A DNA stretch of 64,000 bases from Lunularia cruciata (GCA_948567375.1 OX419759.1:7346744-7410743); one strand, 5' to 3'. Shown: positions 1 to 12,939, numbered from the stretch's first letter. The notes: generated from the letters alone by a model not told the origin. Numbers and translations are program-made.

Positions 1-3000
1 CGTGCGCCTGCATAGTGATCCTATTAACTTCTTGCTGACTCAGGAACATGAGCCTGTTGTGCCCTACAGGTTGAAGTAGTCACAGCGGTCATAAGGACTC
101 TATATGATCATCAGTTGCTCCACCTAGACTCGAGGACCTGAGCTCGCTCGGTACGTACATAGAAAGCTTTAAGTTTCAAATTGAAGCAATTATTCCATCT
201 TGAAGGAATGGTATCTGCAGATAACACCAAGCTTGAGTCAGTGGAGGCAGTTTTTGGGACTTGTGTATACTTGATGGATTAGACTGTAGTGGTCTTTAGA
301 GGCACATAAGCTGTCTCGCAACTAGTTAGTGAAGGACGTGTACACTGTCTTTGCTATTACTCTGATTCAAGCACAGTGTAGCGGGTGGCCTGAAGAAGCC
401 CCAGATAGAAGGAGATCGATATCTACCATGCTTGGTATTGTAATATCATTGCAACCTGTGACGAAGTAAATATCAGGTATTTTTTGAAAATTTCTTCTGT
501 CAGGAACTTCACGCCTCGCCTTTGTTCTTGTTATTCGAGCAGGACTCTCTGCAGGCTTTCTTTATGCCTATCTCTACGACTTCAAGCGCAAGCTGTTACA
601 ATGAGCATCAGAAAGGGAATGTTATAGAGCGCATGAAAAGGAACCAATATTTCCACAGCAAGGATAATGGATTAGAAAAGTGGAGAGGACCCCCCTTATA
701 GTCTATGTCACTCACAAACATTGTGCCAATTTCCTCCAGAATACGAAGTCTACTTCTCTAAGAAGACAACTATCTTTGCGTAAATATTGTTGACGTTTAA
801 ACGTAAGCAAGTCTTCATCAACGCATGTTGAAGTATCGGCGAATAAGACGTGATGCTGCGGTAAGTATTGAACGCCTCAATGGACTGTGAGTTACTCGCT
901 CAAAGAAGGGAGCACAATTTCAGCAACGGAAATGTTATCCGGTCCAGAATGTTGTATCCAGACGCATGAATGCAGTCCTGAAGGATAGGGGCAGCATCCA
1001 GAGTAAGCATATTTAACTTTCTTGATTTACGGGAAACAACTGACCTTCTTCGATGTGCGAACTAGTTTTGTAAATAAGCTGGAGTCCAGGACGGAATTCC
1101 CACCGTGTACTGTCACAGCTGATCTTTTTTGGATCGGTAGATGGACGCTCCTTCCACCTTTATAGGATGCAAATGTAATCTCCTACTCAAATTTCATCCT
1201 TATCTCATCCATAGATAGAGAATAACAAATTAGCGAGTCCATCTCCAGAGTTACAGTCGAGCAGCTGACATGAGTGACACTAGAACCGGAGTGATATTAA
1301 CACTTTTACAGTTCTAGAAGGAATTGTCTCGCACAACCACATGTTTAAAAAGTTTAAGCCGCACATGTACCATTCCCCATTGCATTCCTCACTTTGAAAA
1401 CCAATTTAGATTGGGGACATGATGCTTAGGATTTAGGCTAGAATAGTTACGATGAATCTCTTCCAAGACATCTGTTTGCAGCTTCAAGAAAGAAATGTGT
1501 GAATACGTATCTCCATTTCGTTTACTTCACATAAAAGTCTATTATTGTTCAGATTGTTTCTTACAACAACGATAACAGCAAGCGGTCAAGTGGTGAATGC
1601 ATCTTCACTTAAATTACCGTGATGAACTTTTCAAAAGGATAATTACGTTGAATCTCTTCTCGCAAGAACCCGACACGAACTGTGTTTCACTTTGGTAAAG
1701 GTCCATAATACTGACCAAGATCTGGTACTTAAGTAATCTATTTCCAATGTCCTTTTTCCTTTCCAATGTCATTTGACCATCAGATAGCGGATATTGTATT
1801 TCGACTCCTCAGTGGTATTCTGCTGACAAAACTGGTTCGTTTACTGTCTGAAAATGTGGTATCAAACTACCTTCCAAATATCATTATACACTTTCTTAAA
1901 TATTTCTGAAAACACACTTAATGCAAATATGACATAGTAGCACTTCACATGACAAAGAAAACGACTAAGATTACTGATAAGTATGTCAGTTTATATTCTC
2001 ATAAGTTGTCTATAAAACGTGAACTCTTAAGTCATACTTGTTCTAGATCTAGACCCAGCCTCAACCGCCGTATGGTGTATATAACTAAGAGCATCTACCA
2101 ATTCCAATCTATCTCAATGGACAAACTAAACGTCCTAATCTACCACAAATCTTCAGTTATGTACGTGACAATGCTGTAATGTCCACTGTTTGATCTTATA
2201 ATTCTAGCATCCTACCTTCTCTCTCAATTCTAAAAGAGTAAAGCATCCTGTAAATGAGTTATAGAAATTGACTTGATTCAAGTTTCAGAAAAACGTCAGT
2301 ATCTAGACTTTACACTGCAGTAAGACGAGGATGTTAATCTATTGAGTTACGCAGATAGGAAGAACAACTTCAAGATGAATGAGATATCTAAAAGTCAAAG
2401 CTTTTTGCTAGACTTTCACTAGATCAGGTTGGCCATATGAACAGAATGGATCTCGTTGACACAAGGATAGGAATCGTAAGTCAAGTAGGAAAACTGAATC
2501 CACGGGCAGTGTCATGAAGTTTTCTTTGAATTCCTCAAGCTTGATGGTACACGTTGGTTGACAAACTTTCACTCAGTGGACATTGATGTCCGCAGAATCA
2601 ACCTGCCAACTATTGGTGGCAGACTGAACGAACTGTACAAAGTTAATGTTTCGTGATATCCCGTACAAAGTTCAACGCTAGTATTGTGTATGCGCCATTT
2701 GGGACGGAGGTCATCTCAAGTCGCAGTTACACCCCAGCCTGCAGTTTATGTAAATGATACGATTGTCAATTTTCTCCTGTGGAACTCGCTTTCCAGTCGA
2801 GGTTATACTAATTAAATTCATAGCTCGCTCAACCAAAATCTGGTCTTCCGAATTCGATCGCCGCAACAAAGATGGTCCTCCAAGAGTACTGTGGCAAAAG
2901 TTGCTCATGCAAGCAGTACAAGCAGTACAGTGGGATCTATCAAGCACTGCAGATCGAATGGTTTACCCACGTATGGAGGTAATAATCGTCAGGTCCTTGT

Positions 3001-3780
3001 GATCTGCAGGTTGGAGGCGAACTAGCCGCCAATTTTGTCGGCCAAAGTCAATTGAAAATCGTGATGCAGATTTTCTGGAAGATTTGTTCCCAGAGATTTC
3101 CTGCATCATGTAGTACTAGCAGACAATAGACTTGCTTCAAACAGGCCGCTGAGTGGAAATCTAAAGTCCAAATGGTAACCGCTGTCCAAATGATTCCTGG
3201 ATCAGACACTGTACTACTTCATCAAAGGACAAGTCGCAAGGAGTGCACTGGAAGGAGGTGGGTAGTCTATCAGAGGGATGACCGAAGAAAGAGATGAGAA
3301 CTGCTCCTTTCTTGGGAACTACATTCTACCTGCATACCCATGACTCACTTCCCTGATCTCAAATCTGCAATTCGACAGTTCTCTGATACTTAAAAAACTT
3401 ATTCTGGTCTTGACCGAAGTTTTCATAACTTTTGCGGGGCAGGTCAAAGTAGCTGACACACACAATCCCACAACTGTAAGACGGCGACTCAAACTCCAAA
3501 ACCAATTCCCTGCAAGTCCTCGATCTGCTATCCTAGTTCGTGCTGTGGTTGGTTTGGACGTGAAAATCTGCAGCAACTGAACCCGATTTTTGCTCCGTAT
3601 TCGACCATCTCAAACTTACGCTGACCGGCTGCAAGGTGTTAAAACTTGCTCGTTGGATTCGTTATGATCTCATGCATTGAGTCACCATAAACTCAGTTCT
3701 CGATTACTGTAGGATTGATAACGCTTCGCCATTCCTCACTCAGTTATCAAGTTTCCAGCTGTTTGATTCAGTGAGCCTAG
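1..3780. other. Intergenic DNA, no gene recognised
   Basis: The reading frames here are all under about 90 codons, are scattered over both strands and show no family motif, signal peptide or run of compatible splice-joined exons. Base composition is moderate, less AT-rich than the region from 6 to 35 kb. I see no LTR, tRNA or long repeat. The last few hundred bases should contain the promoter of the downstream aspartic protease, but no clear TATA box could be fixed. Confidence 0.55.
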
Positions 3781-3789
3781 TTGAATAAT

Positions 3790-5318
3790 ATGATCTCGTG
3801 GCTAAGATTTTCGCTAGTGGTGCTGCTACTACTTCAAGCTTATAGTTCTGCCGCCTTGAGTGGGAGAGAGCCTGGTTGGGTAACGAAGGATTTGACACAG
3901 ACCAGAGAAGCGAAAAGACCCAACAAACGGCAACTGGAGGAAACTGAAGCTGGTTCTCTGCCTTCCGGAAAAGGTTGGAGGGTACACTTGATAGATTCAC
4001 ACAGTAATGGACCGACGTCTAATTTAACCGTCGTCCAGAAGATACAGTATGATGTAAGTAGGAGTAGAGCTCGAGCGAAATCTCTGGATTCGAGGCTAAG
4101 AAGTGCAGCCAACCGCAGCGGCGATGGAGGCTTTAAGAGCCTGGGAAGGAAGCGCTGCAGTACTACGACTTCTACGGTTACTCCAGGGCTAATGATATCC
4201 ACCTTCTATCCAGCCAGGGGATTACAGAATGCAATTTTCTCTCGGCACATCGCCTCAGACATTTGAAGGCGTTCCTGATCTTACTAGTGATCTCGTGTGG
4301 GTGCAGTGTTCAACCTCTTTCCAATGTTTCGAGGCTAACAACGTCTTCGTCCCTTCTCGATCGTCGACATACGGTCTCGTTGGCTGTGGAGGTTGTGAAG
4401 TTTTTGGACCGCAGAGGGATACAATGCGACACTAACTGTCAGTACTACTACTCGTATGGGAATACCTGTACCACCGAAGGAGATTTGTCTACCGATACCA
4501 TCAAAGTAGAGGTTTGGACTGATCATTCGTATGCTTGGCAATCAATGCAACCTTTTCAGTTCGGGTTTGGAAGGCGCACCACAGACACATTTAGCGGCAC
4601 TGACGGTCTAGTCGGTCTCGGATGGGGAGGCATTTCATTCAATAATCAGCTTTCTCCGATTTTCGACAACATGAATATATTTTCCTACTGCTTGCTTCCC
4701 CCGGATAGAGACGAGAAGCGTCACAGGAGTTAGTCTTTCTTTGGGGAAACCGCAATTATTGTCAACACCACATATGTGGAAAGCACACCCGTTACCCAAG
4801 AATCGAATTCGAGCGCCTACTACATGACTCTCACCGACATGACTCTCAGTGACGTAATGATGAACCTGCCAGCGAAAGCGTTTGCAGTTGGTGAAAACGG
4901 CGAAGGCGGTACCATCTTTGATTCCGTCGCTGCTTACACTGTCCTAAACAGCGTATCCTATAAGGCGCTCGTCGACTCATTCACAAACGCTCTGGGCAAG
5001 AAATATGTGAGGGTGGATGTGAAAGCCGACACCGGGTTCGATGTGTGCTACGATGTTTCAGGTTTAAGTAGCTTGAGAGTCCCTTCAGTAACCTTTAATT
5101 TCCAGGATGCAGACTTTGATCTACCATTCGACAACATCATGGAGAAGTTCGCATTGCCTGACTCCCGTACGGTCATTTGTTTGGCTCTTCTCGAGAGCGA
5201 ACGCACCGGAAATGGACTCAACATATTCGGGAGTTTTCAGCAGCAAAACTTCCAGGTGCTGTACGATCCAAACAATGCGAGAGTTTCCTGGGCCCAAACG
5301 GACTGCGCAGACCTTTAA
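3790..5318 (+). pseudogene. Broken secreted aspartic protease (A1B, nepenthesin-like)
   Basis: The ancestral product is a secreted pepsin-fold protease of the plant A1B family. The start is the ATG at 3790, followed by a hydrophobic signal peptide (LVVLLLLQAYSSA) and a prosegment (WRVHLIDSHS). The mature part begins near MQFSLGTSPQ at 4229, in another frame, so a one-base change lies near 4214-4220. A second frameshift lies near 4405-4428, between VFGPQ and IQCDTNCQYYY. An in-frame TAG stands at 4731-4733, just before SFFGET. After it the frame runs through VPSVTFNF and NIFGSFQQQNFQVLYD to the TAA at 5316. Both active-site loops are altered: the first reads DLTSDLVW where D-T-G-S is expected, the second FDSVAAYTVL where D-S-G is expected. 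There is no room for introns at the breaks and many family members are intronless. The alternative, assembly errors, would not explain both catalytic changes. Confidence 0.88.
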
Positions 5319-5473
5319 TTGAGCAGCCATTAATATGCTGCCCCAGGTGTATAATCCATTCAGGAATCAACGGTAGGACGCTCAACTTCTCTATATCAAG
5401 GCCAACTTCCGTAGGGGCCCACAACACTTCCCACTTCTCCTTCCAGAGCTCATCAACCTTGAGATTGTGTTCA

Positions 5474-5479
5474 AATAAA
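5474..5479 (+). terminator. Poly(A) signal AATAAA of the protease pseudogene
   Basis: A canonical AATAAA lies about 155 bases after the protease stop codon. It is a likely relic of the 3' end of the once active gene. Confidence 0.4.
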
Positions 5480-5535
5480 GAAATCTCCTGTTCATAGAAT
5501 CATTGATCATGGAATCAGCCTTCTTCAAACAGCAC

Positions 5536-5759
5536 CTCAGCTATTACTCTCGTTTCTTGTGTGAAATTCACGCAAGAAATTTCACTAAGTTTGTAATTAT
5601 GCAGTACAAAACTGTCTAGATTTGAATCTCTCTCTCTCTCTCTCTCAGCTATTGCTCTCGTTTCTTGTGTGAAATTTCACTAAGTTTGTAATTATGCAGT
5701 ACAAAACTGTCTAGATTTGAATATATATATATATATATATATATCTCTCTCTCTCTCTC
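5536..5759 (+). repeat. Tandem duplication with CT and AT microsatellites
   Basis: Two copies of a roughly 80-90 bp unit start at 5536 and 5644 (CTCAGCTATT.CTCTCG...) and both end in TCTAGATTTGAA, at 5626 and 5721. The first copy carries about 13 extra bases (CACGCAAGAAATT region). Copy 1 is followed by (CT)n at 5627-5646, and copy 2 by (AT)n at about 5722-5744 and then (CT)n to 5759. The copies differ at few positions, so the duplication is fairly recent. Confidence 0.85.
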
Positions 5760-7633
5760 AAGGAAAGGGTCGCCAGTTACATAGTCTGGAATTCGAATCT
5801 AGCAGCAATCCACAATTTCAAAGTGAATCAAGAGTGCTGTCAGTCCAGTGCAGTTTCGATTTAAACTATAGTGTGCAATAATCATGGGAGAACCATTTCT
5901 CATGAAATCGCCAAGGACGAACTAAACATTATAAAATTGGTTAACGTGTGGTTAGTCATGTAGTCAAGAGTATTCTACTTCACGATCAGATTTCTAGGTC
6001 CTATGGTCGTGAAAAGTGCGTGCTGTTGTGTAGGAGCGTAACCAGTAATTGTGCTTTACAATAACAAGCTCAACTCCATCCCCAGCTCTGGTGAATCCAC
6101 CCTCTATGCATAATCCCATACACAGCAAATGCTTATTATTTGGTGGAATCTCTCGTGTGGCCATCATTTTCCGCCAGATGGCTTGAGTCCGTCAACAGAA
6201 AACGCTATATCTCTATGTATATTTCTTGAGAAATGCCTATCTCATAGAAATTGGAGGTGCCAAGGTGTCCAACTCAACTCCTTCAATGGATACCATATCC
6301 AGGCCTTAACAAGATGAAAGTTTGTGTTTGAACCGAACAAAGTAGGTAATTTTATAATTCCCGACGTAGATTCAGCAATTGCAGGTGATCAGTTGAATCA
6401 CCAATGTGGACTTCTCTTTTCTGATATGAAGCTTTAGTGCGAGTCAATAAAAAGCTCGCTATGTAGACCTCCATCCAAACTTCAAGTTTGGATTGAGGTT
6501 TAGTCCACCTGGACTAGCGTTCATCGATATGGAGTTATTAACATGAGATCATTGAGTAAAACGCTTGAAGAATCCAGGCTGCCATTGTGGCTACAAAAGA
6601 TACACTACATGCATTTCTTGTAGATTTCCGATTATAATGGCAATCTCTTGTGGACTTCCTATTACATCTTGTAAGCTTTCCCTAATCTCAGACCTCTCCT
6701 TGACATATTTTGAATCTATATTAAATAAAATTCTAGGGCTAATAGTGAACTCTAGATATTAATGTTTATATAGCATACTTTGTACTATCTAAATTTTAGC
6801 ACATCTCATAATACGGTTCTATTTGTCTTATTGAGATTAGAGGACTTGAAATTATATATGAATAATATTATAGAGTTGATTGACTGAATTTAATGTAAAG
6901 TCAGTAAAGATAACCTAAAAGTGTAATCATCAAATTAAGTAATAGATAAGTTTATTTGGTGATGGATTGATTTGAGTGCACAAGATCTTTCTCAATCAGT
7001 ATTAAAATAGGGCAACCTTAGTAATACACTCAAGGTTCTGAAATGGAGATTTTTGATAGAAAGAAAGCCTTTATTATGGTAACTTAGAAGTAGATATTCA
7101 TTGATCCAACAAGGTCTTTATAAATCATGATGGAAGAGATACGAAAAAATTGGGAAATATTAAGTTTATGACTTATGTGAATGATTCGTTTGAAATCTTG
7201 GAAATAAGATTCTGTACAATATATGAAAAAAATTATTCTTAATCTTCAAAATAAATTAAAATGTTTGAACATGATAAAGAGTTTGATAAACTTATTGTGT
7301 ATAAAATAAAAGTTATGTACTCTACATACGGGAAAAGGTAAGATTGTGATGGAGGGTTTCTTGTGCTATATTTAGATCTGCCTCGATGTCGACCCGGTAT
7401 TCGTTGAAGATCTTCAAGAAACTATTGCATCAATCATCAAGCATAAAAGTTAAGATACAAAATGAGTACAAGACATTCGTTTTACACATTCTTCAACTTG
7501 TGCCTAGGAATGTTTAGTCTCCATATTGCTCTAAGTAAAAGAGGTCATTATCACATTAATAACCTGGGAACCCGGAATTCGTCGGTATAAATAAATGAGT
7601 TGCAAAAAGTAGTACAGCAATAACAAGAAGTAC

Positions 7634-7655
7634 ATTATATATATATATATATATA
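7634..7655. repeat. (AT)n microsatellite
   Basis: An uninterrupted run of about 11 AT units. Confidence 0.9.
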
Positions 7656-8012
7656 GGATAGATGGAGAACGAATCAAGATTAGATAGAAGAGGATATGGA
7701 TTTTACCTTTCTAGAATCTATATCTTTTATTTCAAAAGGTTGTGCACTTCAAATAGGTAGAAAATAACAAGCATATCTCACATCATATATCACTAGCTGA
7801 GAAAGCCTTGATTGTTTAGATTACAATTGTTCTATTGAGGTGCTTATTTTCATCAAAAATCAATATAATTTCACGTTTCTTGGTTCAAGAGATATCATTT
7901 GTGCACACAAATGGAATTATGGTTTTAAAATTTTGAGTTTTCCATCAATAAATTCATCTTTATAGTAAAAATATTCTTTGCAAGACCATAGGAAAGGAGC
8001 TATCTAAATCAA

Positions 8013-8039
8013 GATATATATATATATATATATATATAA
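8013..8039. repeat. (AT)n microsatellite
   Basis: An uninterrupted run of about 13 AT units. Confidence 0.9.
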
Positions 8040-8231
8040 TTTCCAAGATTTTCTTGGAAATTTGGATATAAAAATATAGTATATGAGTGAGTCCTAAACG
8101 TCACATGAAAAGAGTAAATTCTTATTTTGGAAGTTTTAAGTCAGATGTATCATTTCATTTGTATTGCAAGTAGAAATTGAATTTGAGCATAATAAATTTT
8201 TAAAAGGCATGTAGCCAGCCAAAGGCTGCAC

Positions 8232-8272
8232 TTGAATGAATGTGGGACTTTCAAAGTCCCACATTCATTCAA
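8232..8272. repeat. Near-perfect palindrome, 20-bp arms and 1-base centre
   Basis: The left arm, 8232-8251 (TTGAATGAATGTGGGACTTT), is the exact reverse complement of 8253-8272, with a single C between. The core TGTGGGACTTT / AAAGTCCCACA is flanked by AT-rich DNA. It could extrude as a cruciform or fold as an RNA hairpin. No target duplication that would mark it as a MITE was seen. Confidence 0.9.
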
Positions 8273-8360
8273 AGGATTAAATCTTTTGGATATATCAAAA
8301 TTAAGAAGTGTTTTGAATTATGTAGTCTATATTTGTCTTGTTATCCTACAGCAATTCCCT

Positions 8361-8496
8361 AAAGCTTATAAGTGCTAAGGACTTCTTCCTAAGCATGTCT
8401 GCTTTGGAAATATAAGTATCATAATTTAAAGCTTATAAGTTCTAAGGATTTCTTTCTAAGCACTTTTGCTTTGGAAATATCAGGATCATGATTTAA
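8361..8496 (+). repeat. Tandem duplication, period 67 bp
   Basis: Two copies of AAAGCTTATAAGT.CTAAGGA...GCTTTGGAAATAT...ATAATTTAA start at 8361 and 8428 and differ by scattered substitutions. No coding potential is seen. Confidence 0.85.
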
Positions 8497-9229
8497 GGAT
8501 ATTATCAACAAACAAAATTATCAAGTAAAAATTTTAATTTTTAGCCTTAAAATTTATTTTTATCCCTTTGTCTATGTTTTGATGATTTTATTAAGTATAT
8601 TAATGTTTTTCACAAGAATTTTGGGATTAAAATCTTTAGACTTCTCATTTTCGTTTTCCCTTTGGTAATCAATGTATAAAAATCTGAATTATAGATTAAC
8701 ACGACTCTTATCTTTCATTCTTCTAATCCATAATCATAAAAGATTGATGTAGTATCAAATTGTACAAATTTTTCTCCTTAATCCCTCATAAATTTTGATT
8801 CAAAATATCTTTGGAAACCACTAATTCATATTTATTTGAAGTAATTTTATTTTCAGATCCATAACAATATCACTCTATCCTCTCTAAAAGATTAATAGAC
8901 GCAAAGACAAAACTGTCTCAATGAAGCTCAAGTTTGTGCTTAGATATACATTTTTGCAATTACAATATACAATCACTTTATGGTTTATACTTAGAAAAGC
9001 TAGCTATGTACATTTCAAGCAATTTTCTACTTAATAATGGCATAATTTGGAGGATAGGTTTGAGATAGATTTCTTATTTATATAATCATAAGTCTTTCCT
9101 CATTAAAAAATTAGTTATATTGAGTGAAAAATTCTAAGAAATACTCATAGGTCTACAAGTCTATGGGAAGAAGTATTTTAATAATGAGAGTGTAGCTTTG
9201 GAAAAAGAGCTACAAATTGATAGATTTAG

Positions 9230-9231
<2 letters not shown>
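8497..9231. other. AT-rich spacer
   Basis: Nothing beyond AT-rich, non-coding sequence can be seen here. Confidence 0.5.

Positions 9232-9292
<61 letters not shown>
9232..9292. repeat. (AT)n microsatellite, about 30 units
   Basis: An uninterrupted AT run of about 61 bases that begins after TTAGCTT and ends at GGAACTCA. Confidence 0.95.
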
Positions 9293-9294
<2 letters not shown>

Positions 9295-9299
9295 AACTC

Positions 9300-10713
9300 A
9301 CAATAATTTTGAACTAAGAAATAGCCATAAAAAAACCTATACAGTTTTACATTATTAGATTTTCTATTAGATTCATCAACCACATAATCCATGTGCATTG
9401 ATTGTGGCAATTAGGTGTTTGGAAGTGTTCTCAACTACTTGAAAAGTGCTAAAAGTAGTGTAAAAATGCATCCCAAGGTCATTCCCATGATGATTCATTT
9501 TCTTAGGTCTAAATAAATTGGTGTTTGTAATGATGTAAGGGATCCATGCCTTGTTGTAGCAAATTTCCTCCTTCACACACCACACAATCCAATTCAAGAG
9601 AGGTTTGGTTGTGGTCTGCACCTGCTTCCTTACCAACTCTTGAAAGGAAGACACCCCTTAAAGCAAGGTTACTTCTCTAAAGGTCTTACAACATGAAGAG
9701 ATCCTTTGATTAACATTTGTCACGCTCAAAGGAGTCTATGCAAACAATACCGGCTGACCAACACACATGTCATACCCACAGCCAAAACACAATCATAATC
9801 TAGAGTCAGGTTAAGTCCTACAAGTGCCAACACCGAACGGTTTCCAATTTTGACCCAAGTGTCACCAAAGTTTTGCTACAAATACACACACAACACAAAC
9901 ACAAGACTATTGGGATAGAGTCACACAAAGAAGAAAAGTAAGAAACTTACACCTCTAATTACCAACCAACCCCATGACTACTAATAGGAGTCTTTGAGAT
10001 CAGTAACAAGATGTGATGTCAACCAAGGTCACACTACTCACTTTGAATGGATTATGAATTTTGGCGGCTCTTATTAAACTATCTCTACCCTTACAAAGAT
10101 GGAGGAACTTTCAAGGCAGCCGCTTAGAGCCACAAGCTAGATTTCAATGACCATTGATGTGAGGTCATTTGCCCTCCACCCACCCAACTAGTTGGTAACC
10201 AATTTTGCCTCCTTGAATTGAACCTTGAGAATTAACCTTAGCTCTGGCCCTCCCACCTTACAATCTTGGACTCTATCAATTAGTTTGGATCATCTAATAG
10301 ACTTTGGTCCAAATATCCTCTTGCCTTCCACTCTAATGCAAATATCACACTCCCTTCTATACTTATTTGTGGACCTTCAACATTTGGTTTGAGATCCAAC
10401 TGAGAGCTGCAGTTTTGGTTTTGGAACCCAGAGCATGATGTCCCTACCATTGACTTATGATGCCCCCTTGAACCAAATCCCAAACCCTAACCTCTTGGAG
10501 AACCAAGAAAACCCCTTCCTTTGGTGCTTATGTGAGGATCTCAACCCAAAACTCAAAATCCAATAATCTATTGGCCAAGGTTTGACCCATCTTGCTTCCT
10601 AGTTTAGTAGACCACCCTTTCTATTAGTTTAGAAACCACAATTTTGGATCAGCCAAAACCCAAAGGTTCTCATAGAATGACCTCCACCTGACTTTGAATC
10701 TCAAGTAAGCAAT
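9300..10713 (-). other. Unclassified old repeat, 5' flank of the gypsy insertion
   Basis: The minus strand holds open stretches with coding-like composition (9654 to 9376, and 10483 to 10280 with LDLKPNVEGPQISIEG), separated by stops. I recognise no domain. With the sequence after 16,266 this may be the remains of one older element into which the gypsy element inserted, but I could not prove continuity. Confidence 0.3.
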
Positions 10714-11146
10714 TGTAACAATATGGAGTTTACAAATGAGTTAGTTGAGACTAACAATATAGCAAATAGGCCAAATTAGCCATGAGTTATAAGAATATTC
10801 TAGGAGCATCTAGGAAGCTATTTGGTACCTTCCAGGTATTGGGTAATGTGTATACCAAGTGGTGACTTCTAGAAGGAAGCTTGTTGGGAAGCTTCCCGAT
10901 TAGCTTACCTTGCATGCTAAGTAGGTGGCTTCTAAAAGGAAGCTTCTTGGAAAACTACCCAACTAGTTTAGCCTACATGCTAAGTAGACAACTTCTTGAG
11001 AAGCTTCTCAAGAGCCTTGTATGTTCCCTATAAGTACCAAAGCCTAAGCTCATGCTAGGCATTTGGAGTTTCCCTCATTCAAGAGTCCCAATGTTATCTT
11101 TCACTTTGATCATCCATTCTCCTATTTCTCTCCTCGGTCTTTTGCA
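10714..11146 (+). repeat. 5' LTR of the gypsy element
   Basis: It starts TGTAACAATATGG and ends TCTTTTGCA one base before the primer binding site. It contains internal near-repeats built around GGCTTCTAGAAGGAAGCTTC and a TATAAG-like stretch near 11030. It matches 15830-16261. Confidence 0.9.
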
Positions 11147-11147
11147 T

Positions 11148-11160
11148 TGGTATCAAAGCA
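11148..11160 (+). other. Primer binding site, initiator tRNA-Met
   Basis: TGGTATCAAAGCA matches the usual plant retrotransposon PBS (TGGTATCAGAGC), complementary to the 3' end of initiator methionine tRNA. It lies one base after the LTR. Confidence 0.9.
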
Positions 11161-11539
11161 AGAATGAGATGGATGGAATTTATGGACCACCAAATCCATT
11201 TCCATCAAACCATTGGAATTTTGATGTTGATGTACTAAGCATCATTTCATGCAATTCATCATCTCACACTTTGGGCAAATTTTTGAATGAGATCACCTTG
11301 TCTAATGAACCCTTGGTATTTCCAATTGTAACTTATGCAGAGTGGTGGATATGTTGCATCTATTGTTAACTTAAATAAATTCTAGGTAGTTTGATAGAGT
11401 AGTAGCCATGGCAGCAATGCCCAAATTTATCATCATCATGCAATAACAAATTGAGCATCTTACTCGATTGTTGGAAGAACAAGATCATCAATGATAAAAA
11501 CATGTAGAGAGAGCACCATTTCAAGAAGGTAAACAGTGA

Positions 11540-12265
11540 ATCCAATTTAAAAAACCCAAGGTATTTGAAGGCAAGAACCTCCCAGGCATAGTGGAGAATT
11601 TTTTATTTGATTGTGAATGTTATTTTGAAGCTACAAATCTTCAAGATGAATGGAGATATATTCTTTTAGCTTCAAGCAAATTAGATGGAATGGCAAAACT
11701 ATGGTGGTCATTTTGAGTGGAGTGAGTTGAACGCCAGTTTGTTTGCCAATCTCGACATAAGAAAATTTCAATAAAGTAATAATTATGCAATTCTAATTTA
11801 TAAATGCCACATAAACCATATGAGATAGGTTGGAAAAATTGAAGTGGATTAGTCCTATAAAAGACTACATCACTCAATTTCAAAACATTGTAATTTAAAT
11901 TCCAGATATATTAGAAGGTGAAGCTCTAGATTGATTTGTGAGGGGCATGAAGTCATGCACCAAATTGGAAGTGGCCATGCTAGAACCCAAACACTTAGAG
12001 CAATCCATACAATTGGCTAAGTGCTTTGATTCCCTAATTGTGATAACTTGGTCTTGACCTTGACTTTCAAAAAACCTACCCATACACTACACACAAGTGG
12101 AAGAGCCGGCACCAATGGAGATCAATACCATCCAATGGAAACCACTTTGTCCTAAAAATAGGAAAAGATTGCAATAAAATGGTGATTTCTTTTATTATTG
12201 CCAAATTGAGCATTGCATTGTTGAATGTTCATTCAAGAGTGGATGACCCCAACAAATCACCCAAA
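11540..12265 (+). pseudogene. Gag polyprotein remnant of the gypsy element
   Basis: The frame starting near 11552 reads KPKVFEGKNLPGIVENFLFD and later YILLASSKLDGMAKLWW, the typical retrotransposon Gag core (FxG near the start, L.G.A..WW at the end), and then meets TGA. Further on, near 12195, a degenerate CCHC zinc knuckle is seen (YYCQIEHCIVEC). Several stops and frame changes separate the pieces. Confidence 0.8.
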
Positions 12266-12329
12266 TGGAGTTTGTGGAGTGTGATGATTAGGGAAATAAG
12301 GAATCCCATTAGGAGAACTTGAGCCACCT

Positions 12330-12720
12330 ATTGGGAACTTGATTAGCTCCAATGGCATTGAATGCTTGACCTATGCAAGTTTACTTCACTTACCATGTAG
12401 GATATTTGATCTAGGTTCTAGGATTTTGGTTGGTTTTGGAAGTTTAGAGAATTGCATGTCCATGCAATTAGCAAAGGAATTAAGTATTCTTATCAAGCCA
12501 ATAACTAGAAGTAGATTGATGAGGGTGGATGGTAGAAAGGGGTTCTTTATTTTGTATCTATATCCTATTATACTCAAGATTGAGAAGGAGTATTTGGAGT
12601 GTATTAGGTTTATAATGGCTCCTCTACACTATGATATCATTCTAGGTTTGCCTTAGCTTGAACATCATAAGTTTCAATTTGACTTTTTGATTGGACCGAC
12701 AAGAAATCCAAGTACAACAC
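12330..12720 (+). pseudogene. Aspartic protease domain remnant of the gypsy Pol
   Basis: The frame reads through CRIFDLGSRILVGFGS (the D-S-G-A loop replaced), KPITRSRLMRVDGRKG and PLHYDIILGLP, followed by a TAG where the conserved Trp of LGxxWL is expected. This is the retroviral-type protease and linker seen just before the RT in plant gypsy elements. Confidence 0.7.
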
Positions 12721-12939
12721 CAAGTTAGAAATTATTGATTAGGTTGTATGGCACCTTTGAGTAAGACACCTAAAAATAGTTAGTCCCAAGTTGGAAATTT
12801 ATCAGTAAAGCAACCATAGAGCAAGCTTTGGATGAAGATCAACCTATTTTTGCAATGTGGATCAAGCCAATTGTGCATGGAGAATCTAAGGAGGGCGAGT
12901 AGCATCATCAAGCAATGGTTGATCAAATAGTTTAGGAGT

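Larger units (their letters stand above)
5760..8231. other. AT-rich spacer, no gene recognised
   Basis: No open frame here exceeds about 65 codons and none resembles a known family. Composition becomes strongly AT-rich from about 6.6 kb. I see only microsatellites and no transposon ends. Confidence 0.55.

Noticed and set aside
5770..5820. Possible tRNA T-arm (AATTCGAATCT)
   Set aside because: No D-arm or anticodon arm with the right spacing and no acceptor pairing could be drawn.
9376..9654. 92-codon minus-strand frame as a gene
   Set aside because: No motif, no neighbours in frame, and it lies in repeat-derived DNA. Kept only as part of an unclassified old repeat.
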